Origin: an uncultured Clostridia bacterium
GTDB lineage: Bacteria > Bacillota > Clostridia > Oscillospirales > Acutalibacteraceae
Direction: 5' to 3'
NCBI GenBank assembly: GCA_937898625.1
Contig: CALEJF010000025.1
Coordinates: 1 to 51,315 of the forward strand
Length of the DNA stretch: 51,315 bases
The translations under genes were made by a program, and so were the position numbers. The notes under the pieces were generated by a model that ran no database searches, was not told the DNA's origin, and worked only from the letters and a program-made list of their open reading frames with translations. Below are positions 31,898 to 41,164 of the stretch, piece after piece; positions within the stretch are counted from its first letter, which is position 1, and every line of letters begins with the position of its first letter.

Positions 31898-33044
31898 GCT
31901 TTTTATCCGCGACTACGAAAACACGGGGAATATAAAGGTGCGAGAGGCTTATGGTACTCTTGGCAGTATCACGGGAATTGTTGTAAATCTTATACTTGCA
32001 GTTGCAAAGTATATTGCAGGTATACTTTCAGGCAGTATTTCTGTCACTGCTGATGCCATCAACAACCTTTCCGATGCCGGTTCATCCATAATTTCACTTA
32101 TTGGTGTTAAACTTTCCGCAAAACCTGCCGATAAAGGTCATCCTTACGGTCATGGCAGAGTTGAATACATTTCTGCACTTGCAGTTTCCTTTGTCGTTTT
32201 ACTTATGGGAATAGAACTTTTTAAAAGCTCTGTTGATAAAATTATTAATCCAGTACCCATTAAATTCAGTTGGATTTCACTTATTATTCTTGTTGTCAGC
32301 ATTTTAGCAAAGCTCTGGCTTGGATTATTTAACAGAAACCTTGGTAAAAAGATTAATTCTTCCCCTATGATGGCCGTAATGAAGGACAGTTTCAGCGATT
32401 GTCTTGCAACAGGTGTGGCACTCATTGCAATCATTGTTTCTGCTTTTTCAGATGTAAGCATTGACGGATATTTAGGTCTTATTGTTGCCGGTTTCATCTT
32501 CCTTGCAGGGTTTAATATCCTCAAAGACACAATGGCAGACCTTTTAGGCAAACCTGCTGACCGTGAATTTACGGAGCAAATTGAAAATAAAATTCTTTCC
32601 TACGACAAAATTGTGGGCGTTCACGATATGATTGTACACGATTACGGTCCCGGAAGAAAATTCGCTTCTGCCCACGCAGAAGTTTCATCCCTTGACGACA
32701 TTATGGAAATTCACGACATTATTGACCTTGCAGAGCGCGATATTCTCAATGAATACGGTTTGATTATTTCAATACACACTGACCCGATTGTCACAGATGA
32801 TGAAAGAATTAATCAACTCAAAGAAATGACCATAAAACTTGTCAAGGAAATTTCAAGTGAAATGTCAATTCATGATTTTAGGGTTGTGGATGGTCCAACA
32901 CATACAAATCTGATTTTCGATTTGATTGCTCCCCACAAATTTCACTTAAGCAATAGTGAAATTATACATACTATTGAAGAAAAATTGAGCAAAATAGACG
33001 AAAGATATTTTGTCGTAATAACGGTTGAGCATTCTTTTAACTAA
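31878..33044 (+). CDS. Cation diffusion facilitator, manganese-type metal-site signature
   Basis: The 388-aa protein has the six-helix CDF membrane part (about residues 27-215), with HPYGHGRVEYISAL in the loop after helix 2, and a C-terminal cytosolic domain. A further extension beyond about 300 is longer than in typical 290-aa members. The transport site reads NNLSD in helix 2 (N-x-x-x-D) and DSFSD in helix 5 (D-x-x-x-D). This Asn-Asp-Asp-Asp set matches the Mn(II) exporter MntE of streptococci; zinc members have H-x-x-x-D. It probably exports Mn(II), driven by proton exchange. The start codon lies within the end of the TetR gene with an AGAGG site, so expression is translationally linked. 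Confidence 0.88.
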   Translation: MHAILIKLFIRDYENTGNIKVREAYGTLGSITGIVVNLILAVAKYIAGILSGSISVTADAINNLSDAGSSIISLIGVKLSAKPADKGHPYGHGRVEYISALAVSFVVLLMGIELFKSSVDKIINPVPIKFSWISLIILVVSILAKLWLGLFNRNLGKKINSSPMMAVMKDSFSDCLATGVALIAIIVSAFSDVSIDGYLGLIVAGFIFLAGFNILKDTMADLLGKPADREFTEQIENKILSYDKIVGVHDMIVHDYGPGRKFASAHAEVSSLDDIMEIHDIIDLAERDILNEYGLIISIHTDPIVTDDERINQLKEMTIKLVKEISSEMSIHDFRVVDGPTHTNLIFDLIAPHKFHLSNSEIIHTIEEKLSKIDERYFVVITVEHSFN

Positions 33045-33069
33045 AAATAAATTTTTTGTCGATTTACTA

Positions 33070-33097
33070 TTGCAAAAACCACAAAATATAGTAGAAT
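33070..33097 (+). promoter_or_regulatory. Promoter of the PRPP synthetase gene
   Basis: TTGCAA and TAGAAT are 16 bp apart, about 50 bp before the ATG at 33148. A CGGAGG ribosome binding site (33136-33141) follows. Confidence 0.45.
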
Positions 33098-33147
33098 ATA
33101 TATACACTTTAATCATAATATTGTTTAAAAATTGCGGAGGTTAAATT

Positions 33148-34317
33148 ATGGCAGACAGAGAAATTACCACAATACCAAATGGGCCTCTCGGTATTATCGC
33201 TTTACCGGGATGCGAAGAAATGGCTGAAAAAATTGACCGTTACCTTGTAAAATGGCGTTCGCAGCAGGATTCCGAACACAAGTCAACAATCGCTTTTTCA
33301 GGCTACGAAAGAGAAACTTATATCCTTAATGCTTCATTCCCCCGTTTTGGTACAGGTGAAGGCAAATGTACACTTCACGAGTCAGTTCGTGGATACGACA
33401 TTTATATTCTCATTGATGCATTTAACCACGGTGTAACATATAAAATGTACGGCAAAACAGTTCCTATGAGTCCGGATGACCACTACGCAAACCTTAAGAG
33501 AGCTATTTCTGCTATTGGTGGTAAGGCAAAGACAATCACAGTTATTATGCCAATGCTTTATGAGGGCAGACAGCACAAGCGTTCTTCAAGAGAATCCCTT
33601 GACTGTGCAGTTATGCTTCAGGAACTTTGCCTTGATATGGGTGTTGATAACATCATCACTTTTGATGCTCACGATGCTCGTGTTCAAAATGCAATTCCTC
33701 TTAATGGTTTCGAAAGCATTTCTCCTGCTTATCAGATGATTAAAGCACTTGTAAACAATGTTGATAACCTTAAACTTGACAAGGAACACACAATGATTAT
33801 CTCACCTGACGAGGGTGCTATGAGTCGTTGTATGTTGTATTCAAACTACTTAGGTCTTGACCTTGGCATGTTCTACAAACGCCGTGACTATTCAAGAATT
33901 GTTGACGGCAGAAACCCGATTATCGAGCATCAGTTCCTCGGCTCAAACATTGAGGGCAAAGATGTTATGATTATTGACGATATGATTTCATCAGGCGAAT
34001 CAATGCTTGATGTTTCAAGAAAGCTTAAAGAACTTGGTGCAAACAGAGTATTTATCTTCTCAGCTTTTGGTCTTTTCAACGCAGGCCTTGAGTCATTCGA
34101 CAAGGCATATCGTGACGGTCTTTTTGACAAGGTATTCACAACAAATCTTGTTTACCGTATGCCTGAACTTAAAAAGCGTGACTGGTACTGTGAAGTTGAA
34201 TTGTCAAAATACCTTTCATACATTATCGATACTCTTAACCACGACAAATCAGTGAGCAAGCTCCTTAACCCTGCTGATAAAATTGAGGTGCTTCTTAAAA
34301 AAGCAGGAATCAAATAA
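33148..34317 (+). CDS. prs: Ribose-phosphate pyrophosphokinase, long divergent form
   Basis: The 389-aa protein has the PRPP synthetase landmarks: MPMLYEGRQHKRSSRESLD near residue 135, TFDAHDARVQNAI near residue 172, a SPDEGAMSR pyrophosphate-loop region near residue 216 and the PRPP-binding loop VMIIDDMISSGESM near residue 272. The enzyme makes PRPP from ribose-5-phosphate and ATP for purine, pyrimidine, His and Trp synthesis. It is about 70 residues longer than classical Prs, with an extended N-terminus and a C-terminal tail. This longer class occurs in Clostridia, sometimes as a second copy. It sits alone between its own promoter and a strong terminator. Confidence 0.9.
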   Translation: MADREITTIPNGPLGIIALPGCEEMAEKIDRYLVKWRSQQDSEHKSTIAFSGYERETYILNASFPRFGTGEGKCTLHESVRGYDIYILIDAFNHGVTYKMYGKTVPMSPDDHYANLKRAISAIGGKAKTITVIMPMLYEGRQHKRSSRESLDCAVMLQELCLDMGVDNIITFDAHDARVQNAIPLNGFESISPAYQMIKALVNNVDNLKLDKEHTMIISPDEGAMSRCMLYSNYLGLDLGMFYKRRDYSRIVDGRNPIIEHQFLGSNIEGKDVMIIDDMISSGESMLDVSRKLKELGANRVFIFSAFGLFNAGLESFDKAYRDGLFDKVFTTNLVYRMPELKKRDWYCEVELSKYLSYIIDTLNHDKSVSKLLNPADKIEVLLKKAGIK

Positions 34318-34347
34318 AATTTACTCAATCTTCGTAAAAAACAGTTT

Positions 34348-34390
34348 AAAAGGCTACCTTCGAGGCACACCTCGTAAGGTAGTCTTTTTT
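34348..34390 (+). terminator. Terminator of prs
   Basis: AGGCTACCTTCGAGG (34351-34365) pairs with CCTCGTAAGGTAGTCT (34370-34385) with few mismatches, followed by a T run (34384-34390). Confidence 0.9.
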
Positions 34391-34422
34391 AGTGAAAATT
34401 ATTGCAACTTTTCTACATTTTA

Positions 34423-34451
34423 TTGTAAAACCTATGTTTCTGTGGTATAAT
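34423..34451 (+). promoter_or_regulatory. Promoter of the FemX-like gene
   Basis: TTGTAA and TATAAT are 17 bp apart, with TGG just before the TATAAT. The ATG lies 35 bp downstream. Confidence 0.65.
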
Positions 34452-34485
34452 TAATTAGTTATGTTTATTGAAACGGAGTGTTTTT

Positions 34486-35811
34486 ATGTTTCAGTTTAGA
34501 ATTGAAACTGATACAAAGGCTTTTGACCAATTTGTTTTGGATAACAAAGGTTCATACCTTCAATGTTCAAGTTGGCATCTTGTAAAGGAAGCTTGGAGTT
34601 CTATTCTATACAGTGGATTTGAAGGAGAAAACCGCGTTCTTACCTGTATGGTGCTTTACAGAAAAATGCCGGGGGCGGGAATTATCTGGTACATCCCCTG
34701 CGGTGCAGTTTGCGATTACAACAATAAGAATCTGCAAAAGGAATTTCTTAACTTTATCAAAAAAGAATCTAAAAAAGCAGGTGCTACTGCCCTTATTATT
34801 GACCCACTTATTCCTTTGAGAATAAATGGCGAAACAGTAAGCGAGGGTGTTGATGCTCACAAGTTCTTTATTGAAAACGGGCTTAAACTCAACACGGTTA
34901 TTGACTCTTACACATACAAGCATCCTGTACAGACATACATCCATCTTTTAGATAATGAGGGCAAACAGATTCCCGCTGACAGGATTTTAAAGGACTGCGA
35001 AAAAGGTGTTCGTTATTCCGTAAGAATTGGCACAACACGAGGTCTTGAATCAAAGACCTACACTTATGAGGATGTTAAACAAAATCCTGCCATTATGGAT
35101 GAATTTATGAGTGTTATGGAAGACACCTCAAACCGTAATGAATTTGTCCAGAGAAATGGTGAGTACATCACCCATCTTATGGAAGTTTTTGCAGACTACT
35201 GCGATATTACAATGGTTTACTACAACAAAAAAGTAGACCGCGACCTTGAAAAGGAAAGACAGAATAAGAAAGCGGAGCTTTTAGTATCACTCGAAACTGC
35301 ACCTGAAAAGAAAATCAAGGGAATCAAGGGCGAAATTGAGGCTCTTGATAATAATACAAAGGCATTTAACACGCGAATGGAAGAGACAAAGGATTGTTCC
35401 GAAGATGCCGTTATTCCCGTTGCAGGCGGTTTTACTCTCCGTTACGCAGGTGTTGCATCCTGCCTTTTCGGTGGCACAAAAAATATTATCCGTAACAATA
35501 CCCGTTCAAGTCACTATCTTAACTATCTTAGAATCTGCAAGAGTATTGAAACAGGTTGTCACATTCACGACCTTGGTTATGTTATGGTAAAAGAGCCTGA
35601 AATAAACCCTGACGGCACATTGGGAAAAATGGACCCAAGGGACAATTTTGCAGGAATTACCGATTTTAAAATGAGCTTTGGTGCAAAGTATTATGAGTTC
35701 ATCGGTGAATATATTTTCGTAAATAAGAAGATGAAGTATTATCTATACAGTAATCTTATGCCAAAGACAAAGCATTTCATTATGTCTGTTATTCTTAAAT
35801 TTAAAAAATAA
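34486..35811 (+). CDS. FemAB/FemX-family peptidoglycan aminoacyltransferase
   Basis: I take the ATG at 34486 (MFQFRIETDTKAFDQ), 441 aa, because ACGGAG lies 8 bases upstream; a TTG 18 bp earlier has no site. The protein has two GNAT-like halves (WHLVKEAW start and ITMVYYNKK; later LRYAGVASCLFGGTKN and DLGGV-like HDLGYVMV) split by a charged coiled-coil arm at about residues 255-310, the classical FemX plan. The family uses aminoacyl-tRNA to add amino acids to lipid II, or acts in peptidoglycan cross-bridge formation. Only one copy is present and the amino acid used is unknown. It is single, between its own promoter and terminator. Confidence 0.88.
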   Translation: MFQFRIETDTKAFDQFVLDNKGSYLQCSSWHLVKEAWSSILYSGFEGENRVLTCMVLYRKMPGAGIIWYIPCGAVCDYNNKNLQKEFLNFIKKESKKAGATALIIDPLIPLRINGETVSEGVDAHKFFIENGLKLNTVIDSYTYKHPVQTYIHLLDNEGKQIPADRILKDCEKGVRYSVRIGTTRGLESKTYTYEDVKQNPAIMDEFMSVMEDTSNRNEFVQRNGEYITHLMEVFADYCDITMVYYNKKVDRDLEKERQNKKAELLVSLETAPEKKIKGIKGEIEALDNNTKAFNTRMEETKDCSEDAVIPVAGGFTLRYAGVASCLFGGTKNIIRNNTRSSHYLNYLRICKSIETGCHIHDLGYVMVKEPEINPDGTLGKMDPRDNFAGITDFKMSFGAKYYEFIGEYIFVNKKMKYYLYSNLMPKTKHFIMSVILKFKK

Positions 35812-35834
35812 TTATGTAATCTGATATACAAAAC

Positions 35835-35871
35835 AGTCCCTGTAAAGAATATCTTACAGGGACTTAAATTT
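35835..35871 (+). terminator. Terminator of the FemX-like gene
   Basis: AGTCCCTGTAA (35835-35845) pairs perfectly with TTACAGGGACT (35854-35864) and is followed by TAAATTTTATTT. It could also serve the convergent gene ending at 35957, although it lies about 90 bp beyond that stop. Confidence 0.8.
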
Positions 35872-35956
35872 TATTTACTTATAACGTCTTCTAAAATAAA
35901 TACTTTTAGAGTATTTTAATGTCAATCACTTTATGGAGAATATAGTCCGTACAGAT

Positions 35957-37498
35957 TTATTCACCGGGACGGACATTAACGAATTGATTGCCACCTTTGA
36001 CGATTGTAAATGTGGCAGAAGTTTCTCCACCCATCATATGGCCCATACCATTTGGAGGAGTCATATCTTCCATACCTTCAGCCATTTCCATTCTTTCGCC
36101 ATCGGGCTTTTCAGGTGGAGTAAGTCCTTCCGGCATTTCTCCTTCGGGCATTTGTGGACGCTCGCCATTTGGTTTTTCAGGTCTTTTCATATCTTCCGGT
36201 AATTCTTGCTGTTCGCCGTTTGGCATCTGTGGTCTTTCGCCTTGTGACATACCACTAACTGAACTTGCAGAAAGTTGTGTGTCACCTTGCCAGAATGTGT
36301 AATCGCCCTCTGCAAGTTCATCACTTGCAACTAAAAGGTAAGTGAAATCGTTTTTTGGGGCATATTCACCAACTACTTTATTGTCAGCATTTTTAAGAAT
36401 ATATGTGCTGTCCCCTACCTGACGACTTGCAAAACTGAATACTGCATAGGTCTGCTCTCCACCTGCAATTCTGTCAAGCATATTGCCTGATGCTATTACC
36501 TTACCACCATTGATATAGATACCCTTGTCGGAGTCAATACCTGCATCACCACTTGTAGCACAAGCCTGTGCAATAACAGTACCGCCATTGATTACAAGCC
36601 AACCATTTGAGTCAATTCCATCTCCCTCACCGGTTTTCCCGTCACAGAAAATGTTAAGAGTACCACCATTTACTGTTGTAACAGAAACATTATCTTCGTT
36701 GGTGTTAATTCCGTCATTACCTGATGTTATGTTAATAACACCGCCATTGATTGTAAGGTGTAATTCGCTATCAAGTCCTTCATTTTCTGCTTTGATATTA
36801 AGTACACCATCGTCTTTTTCTCCACCATCTATATTCATTGTTTTCTTTGAATAGAATGCAGCATCGTATTTATGAAGTTTCTTACTGTCAACTACCTCTG
36901 TGCCATCTTCATTTAGTTCATATGATTTATAAATCTTGGCAACATAAGAGCCATTTATGATATTTTCTGTACCATCTGCAACAATTACATTAGCACCTGC
37001 TTTGGTTGTATCAACATCCTTTGTTGCGGTCTCTTCATCTGCAACTCCACACTCATACACATTATAGAAAATGACTGCAGGAGCAACTGTGCAAGTGATG
37101 TCAACATCATTGAGAATAAGGGTTACAACTGCATTGGGGTCAGTTTCTGCATCTTCGCCCAAATCAACTGCAATCTGTCCGGCTGAAAGTTTACCGCTTA
37201 ATACATATCTGCCGGGTTTGGTAATATGAACAACTGTATGGCCATCTGCTTCGGCTTGTGAATGTTCATCATCCTTTGTGCCTTCGCCATATTTGAAATC
37301 CTGACCTTCAAGATAGAAAACAATATCGTTTGCAGAATAAACTGCCTGTGAATTATCATTCGTAATTTGGTTGCCGTCTACCGTGATTTCATCATCTGAA
37401 AGATTGATTTGAACACCATCAATTTTCTGTTCTACAGGTGCTGTACAGCCGGTCAAAACCAAAACCATAATAAGAATACACGCAAATACCTTTTTCAT
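35957..37498 (-). CDS. Carbohydrate-binding lipoprotein, Cthe_2159 family
   Basis: I start at the ATG 37496-37498, 513 aa. The lipoprotein signal MKKVFACILIMVLVLTGC then comes first, with Cys18 as the lipid-bearing residue; the longer frame adds 31 residues that look untranslated. The middle (about residues 60-400) consists of repeated short strands with Asn/Gly/Asp turns (GGVINITSGNDGINT, NGGTLNIFCDG, NGGTVIAQACATSGDAGIDSD), the calcium-binding right-handed beta-helix of the Cthe_2159 cellulose/polygalacturonate-binding family. Residues about 420-490 are a Pro/Glu/Gly/Met repeat (RPQMP, EKPNGER, MPEGEMPEG), and the end GNQFVNVRPGE closes the chain. It should face outward on the membrane and hold polysaccharide. 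No CotH or polysaccharide gene lies beside it. Confidence 0.85.
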   Translation of the reverse strand: MKKVFACILIMVLVLTGCTAPVEQKIDGVQINLSDDEITVDGNQITNDNSQAVYSANDIVFYLEGQDFKYGEGTKDDEHSQAEADGHTVVHITKPGRYVLSGKLSAGQIAVDLGEDAETDPNAVVTLILNDVDITCTVAPAVIFYNVYECGVADEETATKDVDTTKAGANVIVADGTENIINGSYVAKIYKSYELNEDGTEVVDSKKLHKYDAAFYSKKTMNIDGGEKDDGVLNIKAENEGLDSELHLTINGGVINITSGNDGINTNEDNVSVTTVNGGTLNIFCDGKTGEGDGIDSNGWLVINGGTVIAQACATSGDAGIDSDKGIYINGGKVIASGNMLDRIAGGEQTYAVFSFASRQVGDSTYILKNADNKVVGEYAPKNDFTYLLVASDELAEGDYTFWQGDTQLSASSVSGMSQGERPQMPNGEQQELPEDMKRPEKPNGERPQMPEGEMPEGLTPPEKPDGERMEMAEGMEDMTPPNGMGHMMGGETSATFTIVKGGNQFVNVRPGE

Positions 37499-37652
37499 TT
37501 TTTCAAGACCTTTCACAATAATCTTTGTGTTTACATTATTAACCAGAAAAATGAAAATGAAATAAACAAAATGTAAAAATTTGTTAAACAAATCAAAATT
37601 AACTTCCCTTGAGTAAAATGCGTTGCCCCAAAATTACCATTAAATGTAACAA

Positions 37653-37682
37653 AAAACAGGCAGTACACAGGTTTGTACTGCC
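37653..37682 (-). terminator. Terminator of the COG2509 flavoprotein and, possibly, the nup operon
   Basis: GGCAGTACA (37659-37667) pairs perfectly with TGTACTGCC (37674-37682). On the minus strand it is followed by TGTTTTTTG. It lies 8 bp past the stop at 37690. Confidence 0.9.
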
Positions 37683-37689
37683 TTTGTCA

Positions 37690-39084
37690 TTACATGGTTG
37701 AAAGGATGCTTCTTGCTACGCTTATACCATTTGAAGATGCTTGCATAAGTCCACGGGTAACGGATGCACCATCACCGATTGCGTGAAGACCTTTAACACT
37801 GGTTTCAAAATTGGTATCAACAACTACTTTATTTGAGTAGAATTTAACCTCCACACCATAAAGCAAAGTTTCATCACTTGCAATACCCGGTGTTACTTTA
37901 TCAAGTGCTTCAAGCATTTCTGCAATATCCACCATAATTCTATGTGGGAAAACAAGTGACAAGTCCCCCGGCACGGCATCTTTAAGTGTTGGGATAAGGT
38001 TGTTTCTGCAAAGTCTTTCCGCAGTTGTTCTTCTGCCACGCTTAAAGTCACCATATGTCTGAACAAGAATTTTACCATCACAAAGCATATTACTTAACTG
38101 TGCAATATGCTTACCATATTCAATAGGAGATTTAAATGGTTTTGTAAAATTCTTTGATACGAGAAGTGCAAAGTTAGTATTATTCGTCTTATACTCTGCT
38201 GATTTATATGCATGCCCATTAACAACTGCAAGACCATTATCATAGTATTCAGTTGCTACCTCACCTGATGGGTTTGAACAGAAGGTTCTTACCTTATCAT
38301 CGAAGGTCTGTGAGTAATAAACAAGTTTTGCCTCATAAAGATTTTCATTGAGGAACTTCATAACTTCATCTCGAACCTCAACACGGACACCAACATCCAC
38401 AGTACCAACTTGTGTTTCAATTTTGTGGTCCTTACAGATGTGGCTTAACCATTCTGCACCTTCACGACCGACAGCAGCAACAATTTTATCGGAATAGTAT
38501 GTGTTGCCACCCGCAACAACACCTTTAACTTGATTGTTCTCAATAATAATATCTTCAACCATTGTGTTAAAAATAATATTACATCCATTGTCCTCCAAGT
38601 GCTTTTGGAGTCTGCCGTAAATCTTGTAGCCTTCTTCAGTACCAAGATGACGGATAGGGCACTCAATCAATTTAAGGTTTGCGTTAATTGCCTTACGGCG
38701 AATTTCTTCAATTTCCTTTTGCTTATCAACACCATATACATTCTTATCAGCACCGAAATCAAGGTAAACACTATCAGCCTCTTTAAGAAGTTCCATTGTT
38801 TTCTCGTATCCAAGAATATCAGGAAGATGACCGCCAACATCGGGCGAAAGAGAAAGTTTACCGTCGGAAAATGCACCTGCACCTGCAAAGCCTGTTGTTA
38901 TTGAACAAGGTTTACAACCGACACATTTTTTTGTTGTTCTTTTTGGGCACATTCTTTTTTCAATAGAACGGCCTTTTTCAATCATAAGAATATTGATGTC
39001 AGGTTTTTTTGCCAAGAGTTCATAAGCACAGAAAATCCCTGACGGACCTGCACCAATAATAATAACATCATATTTATTGTTCAT
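37690..39084 (-). CDS. FAD-dependent dehydrogenase of the COG2509 type
   Basis: The 464-aa protein opens with VIIIGAGPSGIFCAYEL (FAD-binding GxGxxG) and IEKGRSIEKRMCP, followed by a family-specific Cys-rich segment KKCVGCKPCSITTGFAGAGAF near residues 52-72. VAAVGREGAEW and a C-terminal HAIGDGASVTRGLMQASSNG close the fold. Proteins of this type are conserved in anaerobes and resemble the alpha-helical-Cys part of the electron-bifurcating or geranylgeranyl-reductase-like flavoproteins, but the reaction is not known. It starts 14 bp after the last permease gene, so it may be co-transcribed with the nucleoside transporter; no functional link is obvious. Confidence 0.87.
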   Translation of the reverse strand: MNNKYDVIIIGAGPSGIFCAYELLAKKPDINILMIEKGRSIEKRMCPKRTTKKCVGCKPCSITTGFAGAGAFSDGKLSLSPDVGGHLPDILGYEKTMELLKEADSVYLDFGADKNVYGVDKQKEIEEIRRKAINANLKLIECPIRHLGTEEGYKIYGRLQKHLEDNGCNIIFNTMVEDIIIENNQVKGVVAGGNTYYSDKIVAAVGREGAEWLSHICKDHKIETQVGTVDVGVRVEVRDEVMKFLNENLYEAKLVYYSQTFDDKVRTFCSNPSGEVATEYYDNGLAVVNGHAYKSAEYKTNNTNFALLVSKNFTKPFKSPIEYGKHIAQLSNMLCDGKILVQTYGDFKRGRRTTAERLCRNNLIPTLKDAVPGDLSLVFPHRIMVDIAEMLEALDKVTPGIASDETLLYGVEVKFYSNKVVVDTNFETSVKGLHAIGDGASVTRGLMQASSNGISVARSILSTM

Positions 39085-39098
39085 AGTATTTTAACCTC

Positions 39099-40067
39099 TT
39101 ATCTGTCTTCTCTGAAATATGATAATCCAAGTGAAGCGGGTGGTTGATTTTCTTTTTTATTTGTAATGCTGGTAATAATTAAAACTATAATTGTGATTAC
39201 ATAAGGCAACATTTTTAATATTTCTCGTTCAGAAGATGTAATATTACCAAAAACAAACGCTGCAATATATAAAGCACCAAAAATGTATGAGCCGATAATT
39301 GAAACATTGGGTTTCCATAAAGTGAAAATAACAAGTGCAATTGCAAGCCAACCAAAAGCCTCAATTGTAAATGCTGTTTCCCAACTGCCTTTAACATAAT
39401 CCATTATGTAGAATACACCGCCAAAACCAGCGATACCACTACCAATTAAAATTGCAACATATTTATACAATGTAACATTAACACCCATTGCATCAGCCGT
39501 TGCTGCACTTTCACCAATTGCACGAAGATTAAGACCAACTCTTGTTCGATTAAAAACATATGTTGTTATTAAAGCGATAGCAATTGCCAAATAAACATAG
39601 ATTCCGTGTCCGAATAATACTTTAATGATGCCATCTTTACCCTCTGCGAAGGGTAAACATTTTGCCATAATTTTACCCGCTGTTGAAAAACCGGTTCTGT
39701 CAACATAGGAATGCATCAAAAACTGTGTTAACCCATTACCGAAAATTGTAATTGCAAGACCTGTAATGTTTTGATTACAACGAAATGTAATTGTCATTAC
39801 GGCATAGATTGCACCGGTAAGCATTGCAAAAAGGAACGAGCCAAGTATTGATACCAATATAAGGACAAACCATGATGCATTTTCAACTGATTCAAGACTT
39901 TGTACATATAGACTGACAAAAAGACAACCACCGACAGTTCCCGTACACATTATGCCGGGAATACCAAGATTAAGATGACCGGCTTTTTCAGTAATTGTTT
40001 CACCAACACAACCAAAAAGAAGAACGGTGCCAATCGCAATTGCACTCATTAAGAATGTCGTAATCAT
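39099..40067 (-). CDS. nupQ: Nucleoside ABC transporter permease 2 (NupQ/YufQ type)
   Basis: The 322-aa protein has eight or nine membrane helices and the branched-chain/BMP permease segment (GHLNLGIPGIMCTGTVGGC near residue 31; RAIGESAATADAMGVNV near residue 178, the EAA-like loop that contacts the ATPase). It forms the membrane channel with the 366-aa permease. Its ATG overlaps that gene's stop (ATGA). It is the last transporter gene of the operon. Confidence 0.9.
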   Translation of the reverse strand: MITTFLMSAIAIGTVLLFGCVGETITEKAGHLNLGIPGIMCTGTVGGCLFVSLYVQSLESVENASWFVLILVSILGSFLFAMLTGAIYAVMTITFRCNQNITGLAITIFGNGLTQFLMHSYVDRTGFSTAGKIMAKCLPFAEGKDGIIKVLFGHGIYVYLAIAIALITTYVFNRTRVGLNLRAIGESAATADAMGVNVTLYKYVAILIGSGIAGFGGVFYIMDYVKGSWETAFTIEAFGWLAIALVIFTLWKPNVSIIGSYIFGALYIAAFVFGNITSSEREILKMLPYVITIIVLIITSITNKKENQPPASLGLSYFREDR

Positions 40068-41164
40068 TTCTTAATTTCCTCCTTTTCTTTTTTCCTAAAT
40101 ACAAGCTTGTAAGTAATGAAAAATGAACAAACAATTACTATAAAATAAATGATACCGACAACTATATTTGAAATAGCATCATTTGTAAACATAAAAGTTT
40201 TTCTTACATCCATCATTCCCTTAGAAATAAATGTAATGAAGAAACTGGTTAAAACAATAATTAACGGATTAAAGGCAGCAAGCCAGGTTGCCATAATACC
40301 TGTAAAGCCCATATTATTAGCCGATGCGGTGCTTACTGTATGGTTAATTGAACCGGCAAGGATAAAGCCTACAAGACCTGCAATTGCTCCCGATAAAATC
40401 ATCGTGCGAATAATAACTTTATTAACTTTAATACCTACATATTTAGCTGTATTAATACTTTCACCAACAACCGAGATTTCATAACCGTGCTTTGAAAAGC
40501 GTAGATATATGTACATCAATACTGTTATTGATGCAAACAAAACGATAGGTAACAAATATTTATTGCCTAATTCAGGAACATTACCATAAGGGATTGGTGC
40601 CAAAACACCTGAACCTGTTTTCACCCAGATTGTGATAAATAATGAAACAAGACCTTGGGCTATATAATTCATCATAAGTGTGAACAGTGATTCGTTAGTG
40701 TTAAACTTTGCTTTAAAAATCGCCGGAATAACCGCCCACAATGCACCACTGGCAACGCTTGCCAAAAGCATAATAGGAATAATTATTGAATCTGCAACTT
40801 TTCCTCCAAGATAAAACATACAAGCAATTGCTGAAAGGCAACTAACAAGAATCTGGCCATTTCCACCCAAATTCCAAAACTTCATTTTAAAAGCAGGGAG
40901 TAATGCGATTGATATACCAAGAAGAAGCGATGTATCCTGCAGCAAAAGCCATAATTTGCGTTCACTGCCGAAGGCACCATTAAACAAGGATTCAAAAAAA
41001 TCAAATAAGCCTTTGTCTGAAAATAAAGTACAGATTATTCCACAAAAAAGCAAACCAGCAACAAGGGCAATGGAATATATGATAATTATTTTTACAATTG
41101 TAATATTGTCCCGCTTTACAATACGGACAAAGGGTTCTTTCAAATTGTTTGTATTCTTTTTCAT
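40064..41164 (-). CDS. nupP: Nucleoside ABC transporter permease 1 (NupP/YufP type)
   Basis: The 366-aa protein has about nine membrane helices and a short basic N-terminus (RIVKRDNIT). The ATPase-contact loop EISVVGESINTAKYVGIKV lies near residue 230, and the segment FWNLGGNGQILVSCLSAIAC near residue 92 is typical of this permease group. Like NupP of Bacillus it is longer than its partner. It overlaps the ATPase gene stop by ATGA and the next permease start by ATGA, so the three are translated together. Confidence 0.9.
   Translation of the reverse strand: MKKNTNNLKEPFVRIVKRDNITIVKIIIIYSIALVAGLLFCGIICTLFSDKGLFDFFESLFNGAFGSERKLWLLLQDTSLLLGISIALLPAFKMKFWNLGGNGQILVSCLSAIACMFYLGGKVADSIIIPIMLLASVASGALWAVIPAIFKAKFNTNESLFTLMMNYIAQGLVSLFITIWVKTGSGVLAPIPYGNVPELGNKYLLPIVLFASITVLMYIYLRFSKHGYEISVVGESINTAKYVGIKVNKVIIRTMILSGAIAGLVGFILAGSINHTVSTASANNMGFTGIMATWLAAFNPLIIVLTSFFITFISKGMMDVRKTFMFTNDAISNIVVGIIYFIVIVCSFFITYKLVFRKKEKEEIKK

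Noticed and set aside
37499..37591. Longer start of the Cthe_2159-type lipoprotein
   Set aside because: The added 31 residues would precede the lipoprotein signal, destroying its N-terminal position; the ATG at 37498 is followed at once by a proper signal.
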